DNA of 64,000 bases from Sphingobacteriaceae bacterium (GTDB lineage Bacteria > Bacteroidota > Bacteroidia > Sphingobacteriales > Sphingobacteriaceae). Shown piece by piece: positions 50,713 to 58,114 of this stretch; the stretch's first letter is position 1, and each line of letters starts with the position of its first letter. The stretch covers positions 36,322-100,321 of the forward strand of contig JAQSWM010000011.1 of NCBI GenBank assembly GCA_029266635.1, given 5' to 3'. The notes under the pieces are model-generated. The model did no database searches and was not told the origin of the DNA. It saw only the letters and a list, made by a program, of their open reading frames with translations. The position numbers and the translations under genes are program-made.

Positions 50713-51025
50713 CACATCCTGCCTTATTTTACTGGACAAAATAGAACAGTTGGATTTGCTTAGAAAGCTCTTCGGAGAAGTTGTTACCACAAAAATTGTG
50801 GCAACGGAATTTGGAGAAGTTCTTCCTGAATGGATTCAAATTCAAGACCCAGACAACAAAAGGAATCAACTTGTTTTAGAAACATCACTTGACAAAGGAG
50901 AAGCAAGTGCGATTGCTTTAGCTATGGAAAAAGAAGATTGTTTGCTAATTATTGATGAACTGAAAGGGCGCAAATTGGCAAGACAATTAGGGCTGAACAT
51001 AACAGGGATTAGAAGTTCTGATTGA
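50678..51025 (+). CDS. DUF3368 (PIN-like) toxin, apparently 3' truncated
   Basis: The 115-residue product carries the DUF3368 start (TIISDTSCLILLDKIEQLDLL, with the conserved Asp), the TEFG segment, DKGEASAIALAME and the second acidic block IIDELKGRKLARQLGLNITG. Full-length relatives continue with a further ~35-40 residues after LNITGT(L); here the sequence ends IRSSD and stops. PIN-like proteins are ribonucleases, but the last helix or strand is probably missing, so activity is doubtful. Met at 50690 is an alternative start. It is co-translated with the UPF0175 antitoxin and convergent with the lipoprotein gene 23 bases away. Confidence 0.75.
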   Translation: MTSAMQPTIISDTSCLILLDKIEQLDLLRKLFGEVVTTKIVATEFGEVLPEWIQIQDPDNKRNQLVLETSLDKGEASAIALAMEKEDCLLIIDELKGRKLARQLGLNITGIRSSD

Positions 51026-51048
51026 TTCCCAAGCTACTCCCGCAGAAG

Positions 51049-52674
51049 CTACTTCTTCTTCACCCTCTTTAGAATGAGTAAATTCTGCGCATTTGTACTG
51101 AAGCCACTTATCCCATTTTGATACAAATTCATTAACTGATCGTAATACAGAATCACCACCGGCGCTTCTTCCATCACGAGGTTGTCCATTTGCCGGTACA
51201 TGGCGTAACGTTTTTCGTTATCAGGTTCGTAATAGGAAGCCTCAAAAAGCCGGTCGAATTTTGCGTTCTTGAAACTTGTATAGTTTGGGCCAATGGGAAC
51301 GTAGTTTTTTGAATAAAAAACCGACAGGTAATTTTCCCCATCCGGGTAATCAGCTATCCACGAGCCCCGGAAAAAGTTAACACTATTTTTGGCGATCAGA
51401 TCGCGAAGGCTGGTGCTCTGGTTCACTTCCACCACGCACCTGATCCCAACACTATTCAGCTCGCCTTGCACAAATTCGATCAGGTCTTTATAGGTTGTGC
51501 TTGTTTGAAGCGTTATCGGCGGCATATTTTTCCCGTTGGGATATCCCGCTTCTGCCAGCAACTTCTTTGCCTTTTCAGGATTGTACTCATACCCTTTCAC
51601 TTCCGTAGCGCTAAAACCCGGCATCCCCCTCGGTATAAAGCCAGCGTGCCCCGGCGTGCCCACGCTATTCCGGAGATATTTCACCAACCTCCGCCGATCT
51701 ATCGCATAACTAATAGCCTGCCGGATACGCTTATCACGCGTGGGCGAGCTTTTCACAATAGCAAGATTGGTATCAACCAGCATACCCAGGTATTCCGTGT
51801 TCAGATACGGAGCAATGATCATCTGAAACTTGCCTTTATATTTCCTGGTCGGCTTGCCCGATTTTGTAAGTATATCATCGCGGTAGCTGCCATCAAGGCT
51901 GTTAAAAAAATCGAGCTTCTTCTTCACAAACTCCATAAAAGCAGTCTGCTTATCGGAAATAAAGGTGGCTTTTATCGCGTCCAAATAAGGCAACCGCTGA
52001 TCGCCATCCATTTCCCAATACTTCTCATTTTTCAGCAAAACCAATATTTCTCCTTCTTTCCAGTACTTGAATTTAAAAGGGCCGGTCCCGATGGGGTGGC
52101 TCCGGAAATCTTTCCCGTAGTGATCCGCAACTTCATGCGGCACAACAGAGCAATATTGAGCCGTTAACATGCTGAGCAGCGGCGGGAAAGGGTTCAGCAG
52201 TTTCACCACGAACGTGCTGTCGTTTGGCGCTTCAAAAGCATCCATCCCACTCACCTTTCCGTTGAAAATCCATCCCCCCGAAGAGGCGATTTTGGGGTCG
52301 ATAATCCGGCGAAAGCTGTACACAAAATCCGAAGCCACGCAGCGCCTGCCCTTCCCTCCCACAAAAAGCGGATCATCATGGAAGTAAACATCGTTGCGCA
52401 AGTGGAAGGTGTAGGTTTTGCCATCCGGCGATATTTCCCAACTTTTAGCCACTGATGGGACTGTTTCCAGGCTGTCGTTCATCTGAACAAGGCTATCGAA
52501 AATCTGGTTATCCATCCAGATTACATACTGATTTCGGGCAAAAGCCGGGTCAAGCGATGATAAGCCCTGATCGAGGTTGAGGGTAAAAACTGTTCTGTTA
52601 TCAGGCTCGGATTGCTTGCATGATACAAGCATTGTAAAAAAAACAAGCACAACCAGCAAACGCAATGGGAGCAT
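51049..52674 (-). CDS. Peptide/oligopeptide-binding lipoprotein (SBP_bac_5, OppA-like)
   Basis: The 541-residue lipoprotein from the ATG at 52674 has a signal with Cys19 (TMLVSCKQS) and the family-5 solute-binding layout: LDQGLSSLDPAFARNQ (the LDP motif), VAKSWEISPDGKTYTFHLRNDVYFHDDP, GTGPFKFKYWKEGE and RIRQAISYAIDRRRLV. It would capture peptides or other ligands for an ABC importer, but no permease or ATPase genes lie next to it. A frame extending ~100 codons upstream is rejected because it has no family match and antisense-overlaps the HAD gene. It is divergent from that gene. Confidence 0.88.
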   Translation of the reverse strand: MLPLRLLVVLVFFTMLVSCKQSEPDNRTVFTLNLDQGLSSLDPAFARNQYVIWMDNQIFDSLVQMNDSLETVPSVAKSWEISPDGKTYTFHLRNDVYFHDDPLFVGGKGRRCVASDFVYSFRRIIDPKIASSGGWIFNGKVSGMDAFEAPNDSTFVVKLLNPFPPLLSMLTAQYCSVVPHEVADHYGKDFRSHPIGTGPFKFKYWKEGEILVLLKNEKYWEMDGDQRLPYLDAIKATFISDKQTAFMEFVKKKLDFFNSLDGSYRDDILTKSGKPTRKYKGKFQMIIAPYLNTEYLGMLVDTNLAIVKSSPTRDKRIRQAISYAIDRRRLVKYLRNSVGTPGHAGFIPRGMPGFSATEVKGYEYNPEKAKKLLAEAGYPNGKNMPPITLQTSTTYKDLIEFVQGELNSVGIRCVVEVNQSTSLRDLIAKNSVNFFRGSWIADYPDGENYLSVFYSKNYVPIGPNYTSFKNAKFDRLFEASYYEPDNEKRYAMYRQMDNLVMEEAPVVILYYDQLMNLYQNGISGFSTNAQNLLILKRVKKK

Positions 52675-52685
52675 AGGGCAAATGT

Positions 52686-52693
52686 TATCTTTG
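52686..52693 (+). promoter_or_regulatory. Candidate -7 box for the HAD hydrolase gene
   Basis: TATCTTTG matches TAnnTTTG in the 82-base divergent gap, 63 bases before the ATG at 52757. No -33 box is clear. Confidence 0.35.
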
Positions 52694-52756
52694 CCCAAAA
52701 TACTAATATTTGACGATGTTGATGCGCTTTTCGCCGACATCCGCAATCTCATCCAT

Positions 52757-53428
52757 ATGGCCGACCAACCCGCAAAAGCGTTCATATTTGATTTAAACGG
52801 AACCATGATTGACGACATGGCATTCCACACAAAAGCATGGCACTCCATCCTGACCTCAGAACTTGGGCTGAAAATGAGCCTTGACGAAGTGAAGTTGCAC
52901 ATGTATGGCAAGAACGAGGAGTTATTTGTACGCCTTTTCCCGGCAGGCAAGTTCAGCGATGAAGAAATACATCGCATTGCTATGAAAAAAGAAGAGGCTT
53001 ATCGCACGGCTTTCCGTCCGCACCTGAAGCTCATTGCCGGGCTCGACCAATTTTTAGAGCAAGCCTGGAAAAACAATATCCCAATGGCAATTGGCTCAGC
53101 CGCTATTTCGGGAAACGTTGATTTTATTTTGGATGGGCTGAACATCCGCAAATACCTGCCCGTAACTGTGAGTGCAGACGATGTTGAGTTGAGCAAACCA
53201 CATCCTGAAACCTTTCTGAAAGCGGCAGAGCTGATGGGCGTTCCCGCTGAAAACTGCATTGTGTTTGAAGATAATCCGAAAGGCGTTGAGGCAGCGCTGA
53301 ACGGCAGCATGAATTCGGTTGTTCTAACAACCATGCACGAAGAGCACGAATTTGGAGACCTCCCTAACATCCTGGCCTTTGCAGCCGATTACACCGATCC
53401 GTTTTTCAAACACCTTTTGGAGGATTAA
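52757..53428 (+). CDS. HAD family phosphatase / beta-phosphoglucomutase-like
   Basis: The 223-residue protein has HAD motif I as FDLNGTMIDD (nucleophile D12; the usual second Asp is N14), a helical cap (~20-90), motif II in MAIGSAAISGN, motif III Lys in ELSKPHPETF and motif IV in CIVFEDNPKGVEAA. The layout is that of subclass I enzymes such as beta-phosphoglucomutase and sugar-phosphate phosphatases. The ATG at 52757 is chosen since the upstream codons read through the promoter region. The membrane phosphoesterase gene follows 7 bases later, so the two form an operon. Confidence 0.85.
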   Translation: MADQPAKAFIFDLNGTMIDDMAFHTKAWHSILTSELGLKMSLDEVKLHMYGKNEELFVRLFPAGKFSDEEIHRIAMKKEEAYRTAFRPHLKLIAGLDQFLEQAWKNNIPMAIGSAAISGNVDFILDGLNIRKYLPVTVSADDVELSKPHPETFLKAAELMGVPAENCIVFEDNPKGVEAALNGSMNSVVLTTMHEEHEFGDLPNILAFAADYTDPFFKHLLED

Positions 53429-53435
53429 GCCCGGA

Positions 53436-54677
53436 ATGCTGCGCAGAATGATGTTGCCGCTGGCAATCCTGGTCAGCGTTTCGCTCTTGCTCGACTGGTA
53501 TGTGAGCTTGGGGTTAGCGACTGTGGCTGCAGCTATGGAGAATACCGAGGCAGCCCGCTACATCCCATGCGGGTGGATGATATTTTCGGCTGCTCTTCTG
53601 TTTCTGCTGATTTACCTGTTCGGCACTGTCTTCCCGAAAAGACGTGAGAACCGCCTGTTTAGCATTGTAATGAACACCTTTCTTGCTCTTTTTGTAGCCA
53701 AACTGGTGTTCGCGATTATATTGCTCGGCGGCGATGTGTACCGGATGATGGCTGCAGTTGGAAGCCTTGCTGTTGGCAATGATGCCGGGATGCCGGAGAG
53801 GTCTCTGTGGCTGAGCAGTTTTGGTTTGCTGATGTCTGCTGTTCCGCTGCTCGCCTTTGCTTACGGGCTTACCAAAGGCAAATATCGCTACACGGTGCAC
53901 CGCACAACACTCTACTTTGACGAGTTGCCTGAAGTTTTCGACGGATTCAAGATTGCGCAGATATCAGATATTCACTCCGGCAGTTTTGATGATCCTGAGG
54001 CGGTGGCTAAAGGCGTTGCTCTGTTGAATGCGCAAAAGCCCGATCTGTTTGTTTTTACCGGCGATATGGTGAACAACAAGGCTGAAGAGATTGTGCCTTA
54101 CATCGATATTTTCAGCAAAGTTGAGGCTCCTTACGGGCGATTTTCCATTTTGGGAAATCATGATTACGGCGATTACGTTGCATGGCCAACTATACAGTTA
54201 AAAGCCCAAAACCTTGCAGACTTGAAACGCCATCATGCCGAAATTGGATACCGGCTTTTGCTTGATGAACACGTTTGGATAAACAAAGGCGATTTCAAAA
54301 TAGCCTTGCTGGGGATTGAGAACTGGGGCAAAGGCTTTGGGGAGCGTGGCGACTTGAAAAAAGCTTTGCAGGGCGTTGATGAGAAAGAGTTCAAAGTACT
54401 GCTCTCGCACGATCCATCGCACTGGGATGCGCAGGTGAAAAATAATCCCGTGAAGATTCATCTCACCCTTTCAGGTCATACACACGGAATGCAATTTGGC
54501 ATCGAGATTGGAAAATTTAAATGGAGCCCTGTCAAATACCGCTACGCAAACTGGGCGGGAATTGCAGAGGAAAATGGCAGGTATTTGTACGTAAACCGTG
54601 GCTTCGGCTTTTTGGGATTTCAGGGCAGGATTGGCATTTGGCCGGAGATTACGATAATAGAGTTACGCAAACGCTGA
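53436..54677 (+). CDS. Membrane-bound metallophosphoesterase
   Basis: The 413-residue product from the ATG at 53436 has about four membrane helices (~6-26, 42-62, 72-96, 120-142). A cytoplasmic or periplasmic calcineurin-like domain follows (~165-400) with AQISDIHSG, FTGDMVNN, LGNHDYGDY, LSHDPSH and LSGHTHGM, a complete two-metal set. Homologues with this plan (YkuE/YaeI-like) hydrolyse lipid-linked phosphoesters such as UDP-diacylglucosamine or unknown substrates. It is downstream of and probably co-transcribed with the HAD gene. A TTG start 28 codons upstream is rejected as it overlaps the HAD gene. Confidence 0.86.
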   Translation: MLRRMMLPLAILVSVSLLLDWYVSLGLATVAAAMENTEAARYIPCGWMIFSAALLFLLIYLFGTVFPKRRENRLFSIVMNTFLALFVAKLVFAIILLGGDVYRMMAAVGSLAVGNDAGMPERSLWLSSFGLLMSAVPLLAFAYGLTKGKYRYTVHRTTLYFDELPEVFDGFKIAQISDIHSGSFDDPEAVAKGVALLNAQKPDLFVFTGDMVNNKAEEIVPYIDIFSKVEAPYGRFSILGNHDYGDYVAWPTIQLKAQNLADLKRHHAEIGYRLLLDEHVWINKGDFKIALLGIENWGKGFGERGDLKKALQGVDEKEFKVLLSHDPSHWDAQVKNNPVKIHLTLSGHTHGMQFGIEIGKFKWSPVKYRYANWAGIAEENGRYLYVNRGFGFLGFQGRIGIWPEITIIELRKR

Positions 54678-54692
54678 CAGGGGTTTTCAACC

Positions 54693-55403
54693 TCAGCGTT
54701 TGTGGATCAAAAATATTGCCGGTTTTTTATGAAAATCAGCTTTCCTTTTTCGCCAGTTGGCGATACTTGCCGAGTGGATTTCTTCATCTTCTCCCGTTAA
54801 GTTTACCGCCACGCACAGCATTGTGCTGGGATTGCAACTTCTCAATACTTCTTCCAGTAACTGATTGTTCCTAAAAGGCGTTTCGATAAATATTTGCGTT
54901 TGCCTCAGGCGGTCGGAAAGGCTTTCCAGCTCTTTTATACGCCTGCTCCGCTCGACTTTATCTATTGGCAGGTAGCCATAAAATGCAAAACTTTGTCCGT
55001 TGAACCCGGAAGCCATGAGCGCCAGCATGATGGAGCTCGGACCAACCAATGGAACTACATTTATGCCGCGACGATGCGCTTCGGCTACGAGGTCAGAGCC
55101 GGGGTCAGCCACCGCCGGGCAGCCGGCTTCGCTCATCAGACCAACATCTCTCCCACTCTCCAGATCGGTAAAATATTCTGCAAGGCTGATTTTCTCTGAA
55201 TGCTTGCCATACACCTGGATTTTTAACTCGCTTTGCGGAATCTCCAGCTGCATCGCTTTCAGCCAGTGGCGAGCCGTTTTCTCGTTCTCAACAATATAAT
55301 GACGAAGATTGTTAATGACGGTATGATGAAGCGGCGGGACGGCTTTGGCTACAGAACCCTCGGCTAACGGAACGGGAATAAGGTAGAGAGTCCCTTTTGG
55401 CAT
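54693..55403 (-). CDS. SAM-dependent methyltransferase, RsmI-like
   Basis: The 236-residue protein is a tetrapyrrole-methylase-fold enzyme. It matches RsmI in its SEAGCPAVADPGSDLV motif (~90-105), VPLVGPSSIMLALMASGF (~116-133) and FIETPFRNNQLLEEVL (~172-187). The canonical N-terminal TPIGNLxD of RsmI is replaced by IPVPLAEGSV, so this is the divergent second paralogue seen in many Bacteroidota, not the classical 16S rRNA C1402 enzyme. It probably methylates RNA, but the target is unsettled. It is convergent with the phosphoesterase gene and divergent from the unknown gene at 55460. Confidence 0.8.
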   Translation of the reverse strand: MPKGTLYLIPVPLAEGSVAKAVPPLHHTVINNLRHYIVENEKTARHWLKAMQLEIPQSELKIQVYGKHSEKISLAEYFTDLESGRDVGLMSEAGCPAVADPGSDLVAEAHRRGINVVPLVGPSSIMLALMASGFNGQSFAFYGYLPIDKVERSRRIKELESLSDRLRQTQIFIETPFRNNQLLEEVLRSCNPSTMLCVAVNLTGEDEEIHSASIANWRKRKADFHKKPAIFLIHKR

Positions 55404-55449
55404 GCTTGCAAAAATGATGTTTTTTCTGTATTTATTGTATTTAAATTCC

Positions 55450-55456
55450 GGAGGAG
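55450..55456 (+). promoter_or_regulatory. Unusually strong Shine-Dalgarno sequence
   Basis: GGAGGAG lies 3 bases before the ATG at 55460. Bacteroidota mostly lack such sites, and nearly all other starts in this window have none, so this one stands out. Confidence 0.5.
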
Positions 55457-55459
55457 ACC

Positions 55460-56176
55460 ATGAGAACTTTAAGCGTAAACTGGTTCATTGAAGGATCGGT
55501 TGATTTTGAACATAAAAAGTACCTGATCCTTTCTTACCTGCAGGAAATTAATCAGCATTTTCACAAAAGCAGGCTTTACCCAAACCTCAGCGACCTGGTT
55601 TTTCATTACAATAACCTGCTGAACTTCAAACAAAATAAACTCACCATCCAGAAAGCCTTTCCTTCGCGGCTAACGCAGGCAGATATCGAAGCAGTACAGC
55701 TTACCTACGAAAGGATGGTGAAAGATGATGGATTGATGCAGGAGATTGAACGCATCATCAGCTATTCCCTGAACAAAATCGATCCGGCTTTACGCGAAGG
55801 AAAAGAAATCTATGATTTTGTGGAAAGCCGTTTGAACATTGCCCCCGTCGGGGTTGTGCCGCTGGTGCCGTATCACGGATATTTTCTGCTGAAGAATGGC
55901 GATGAAAGAAGTAATAGCGTTTACGAATACCAGATCACGATTTTTGAAGGGAAGGACGACAAGTATCGCGGGATAAACACGGAGTTCGTGGAGAATTACA
56001 CTTATAACTTCGTTAATACACCCGAGTCGATCAAAGTTGACCTGATTACCCGCCGAAAGCACCTGCCAAATCCTGCGGTTTACCAGGTAGAAAGTGATAT
56101 TATGTTCCCGCTGGAGCAAACTTTATTGCCGGTAGCAAAACAAACGCTGGTGAAATTTATTTCGAAGGCGGCTTAG
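55460..56176 (+). CDS. Conserved-looking hypothetical protein
   Basis: The 238-residue soluble protein has no signal peptide or membrane segment. The first half is helical (YLQEINQHFHKSRLYPNLSDLVFHY, then RLTQADIEAVQLTYERMVKDDGLM); the second half is strand-rich (GVVPLVPYHGYFLLKNGDE, SVYEYQITIFE). I recall similar proteins as unknown genes in other Bacteroidota but no family. The start at 55460 has a strong Shine-Dalgarno sequence. It ends six bases before a dispersed repeat element that also covers the 3' end of uvrC. Confidence 0.65.
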   Translation: MRTLSVNWFIEGSVDFEHKKYLILSYLQEINQHFHKSRLYPNLSDLVFHYNNLLNFKQNKLTIQKAFPSRLTQADIEAVQLTYERMVKDDGLMQEIERIISYSLNKIDPALREGKEIYDFVESRLNIAPVGVVPLVPYHGYFLLKNGDERSNSVYEYQITIFEGKDDKYRGINTEFVENYTYNFVNTPESIKVDLITRRKHLPNPAVYQVESDIMFPLEQTLLPVAKQTLVKFISKAA

Positions 56177-56181
56177 CACTT

Positions 56182-56285
56182 GTCATTCTGACGCAGGAAG
56201 AATCTTAGTGCTTACGAAGAATCGCCGTCGAGGTTGTGAGGAAATCCATCAGGAACTGAATTGCCTTCGAGAGCCTCAGGCTGAC
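56182..56285. repeat. 104-bp dispersed-repeat-like element overlapping the 3' end of uvrC
   Basis: The element runs from GTCATTCTGAC (56182-56192) to the complement of GTCAGCCTGAG (56275-56285). The ends are imperfect inverted copies of GTCANNCTGA, each followed inward by a GAAG/GAAGG-type segment. It contains GCAGGAAGAATCTTAGTG, close to a motif I know as a frequent intergenic repeat in Bacteroidota. The uvrC stop codon (56212-56214) and its last 24 codons lie inside it. Copy number in this genome cannot be judged from the window. Confidence 0.6.
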
Positions 56286-58101
56286 CAGCCGCCTCCTCAG
56301 CATTCTTGCCAAAATACTCCAGAATTGCCAGCGTCTGCTTTCTGTTCAGCACCTGCAGCAGCTCTGCCTCATTGGCTTCCCGGATTCGCTTTACCGATTT
56401 AAACTGCCTCAGCAGCTTTTCAGAAGATGTTTTCCCGATGCCCGAAATCTCCGAAAGCTCTGTCACCAAAGTTCCCTTATTCCGCTTTTTGCGATGGAAG
56501 GTGATGCCGAAGCGATGGGCTTCGTCGCGAAGATTTTGAATGATCTTTAAACTTTCAGAACGCTTGTCGAGGTAAAGCGGGTAAGGATCTTCCGGATAGA
56601 ATATCTCCTCCAGCCGCTTGGCTATGCCGATGATTGTGACCTGCTTCTCAATTCCGAGTGTTTTCAGGCTTTTTACCGCCGACGACAATTGCCCTTTGCC
56701 CCCGTCAATTACGATGAGCTGCGGCAAAGTTTCTTCCTCTTCGAGCATCCGGCGGTAACGCCTGAACACCGCCTCTTCCATCGTGGCAAAGTCGTTGGGC
56801 CCTTCAACAGTCTTCACATTGAAATGCCGGTAATCCTTTTTGGATGGTTTGCCATCTTTAAAGACCACAATTGCCGAGACCGGGTATTTCCCTTGAAAAT
56901 TGGAGTTATCAAAACATTCGATGTGCCGCGGCAGTTGGTTCATCCGCAAATCCTTCATCATTTGGGTAAGAAGACGCTCTGTTCTCAGCTCGGGATTAAG
57001 CTTTTCGTACTGATCGAGCTTATCGCGGCGGAAGAAAGTCACGTTCTTCTGTGACAGGTCAAGCAGCTTCTTCTTTTCTCCGAGCTTTGGTACGGTAAAT
57101 CGTATTCCCGGATCGTCCAGCTCCAGCTCAAAAGGAACAATAATTTCTTTTGATTTGCTATTAAATCGTGTGCGGAACTCTGAAATAGCAATGCTCAATA
57201 ATTCTTCCTCAGTTTCATCCAGGCGCTTTTTGATCTCAATGGTTTGCGTCTGGATAACGGTCCCATTCATCACTTTCAGGAAGTTTACGAAGGCATGCCT
57301 TTCATCAGTTGCAATGCTAAAAACATCCACATCGGTGATAGAAGAATTAACGATGGTCGATTTGCTTTGATAGCGATCAAGAAGATCGTATTGCCTTTTT
57401 AATTTGTGAGCCAGCTCAAAGTTCAAGTCCATGGAAGCTTTCTCCAGCTTGGATCGGAGTTGCCGGATTACATCATTTATCTTCCCGTTCAGGATGCATT
57501 TGATGTCTTCAATATTTTGGTTGTAATCCTCTTCCGACTGGAAATTCTGACACGGGCCTTTGCAGTTCCCTATCTGATATTCAAGGCAGACCTTAAACTT
57601 TCCGGCGTTGATATTATCCGGAGTGAGAGGCAGGTTGCAGGTGCGCAGCGGATAAATTTCCTTGATCATATCCAGAATCGCATGCATCATGCTGATGGAA
57701 GCATACGGTCCGAAGTATTTTGAACCATCTTTAATAATGCGCCTGGTCCAGAATATCCGCGGAAAGCGCTCACCTTTTATGATGATCCACGGGTATGTTT
57801 TGTCATCCTTTAGCAGTACATTATAGCGTGGCTGATGCTTTTTGATTAGGCTGTTTTCAAGCAGCCAGGCATCAATTTCAGTATCAACAATGGTAAAAGT
57901 GATCTTCCTGATCTTGCTGACCAGCACACGCGTTTTAGCGTTTACTTTGTAATTATCCTTATTGAAGTAGCTGCTAACGCGATTTTTAAGGTTTTTGGCT
58001 TTGCCGATATAAATCAGCTCGCCTGCCAAGTCCCAATATTGATAAACGCCCGGTTTGGGTGGGATCTGTTTTAACGCCGCACGATAATCGAACTCTTCCA
58101 T
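56212..58101 (-). CDS. uvrC: UvrABC excinuclease subunit C
   Basis: The 629-residue protein has the N-terminal GIY-YIG nuclease (PGVYQYWDLAGELIYIGKAKNLKNRVSSYF, ~18-47), a Cys cluster (CLEYQIGNCKGPC, ~172-184), a UVR segment (~205-240), the RNase-H-like second nuclease (ECFDNSNFQGKYPVSAIVVF, ~400) and C-terminal helix-hairpin-helix (SEISGIGKTSSEKLL, ~550). It makes both incisions in nucleotide excision repair. The last ~24 residues (QPEALEGN...LDGDSS) are encoded by a dispersed-repeat-like element, so the native end was probably near AEEAAG. It is 13 bases after the PBP1A gene. Confidence 0.95.
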   Translation of the reverse strand: MEEFDYRAALKQIPPKPGVYQYWDLAGELIYIGKAKNLKNRVSSYFNKDNYKVNAKTRVLVSKIRKITFTIVDTEIDAWLLENSLIKKHQPRYNVLLKDDKTYPWIIIKGERFPRIFWTRRIIKDGSKYFGPYASISMMHAILDMIKEIYPLRTCNLPLTPDNINAGKFKVCLEYQIGNCKGPCQNFQSEEDYNQNIEDIKCILNGKINDVIRQLRSKLEKASMDLNFELAHKLKRQYDLLDRYQSKSTIVNSSITDVDVFSIATDERHAFVNFLKVMNGTVIQTQTIEIKKRLDETEEELLSIAISEFRTRFNSKSKEIIVPFELELDDPGIRFTVPKLGEKKKLLDLSQKNVTFFRRDKLDQYEKLNPELRTERLLTQMMKDLRMNQLPRHIECFDNSNFQGKYPVSAIVVFKDGKPSKKDYRHFNVKTVEGPNDFATMEEAVFRRYRRMLEEEETLPQLIVIDGGKGQLSSAVKSLKTLGIEKQVTIIGIAKRLEEIFYPEDPYPLYLDKRSESLKIIQNLRDEAHRFGITFHRKKRNKGTLVTELSEISGIGKTSSEKLLRQFKSVKRIREANEAELLQVLNRKQTLAILEYFGKNAEEAAGQPEALEGNSVPDGFPHNLDGDSS

Positions 58102-58114
58102 AAGCCGGATTGCT

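Noticed and set aside
52675..52977. 100-codon N-terminal extension of the peptide-binding lipoprotein
   Set aside because: It destroys the lipoprotein signal and overlaps the promoter and start of the divergent HAD gene.
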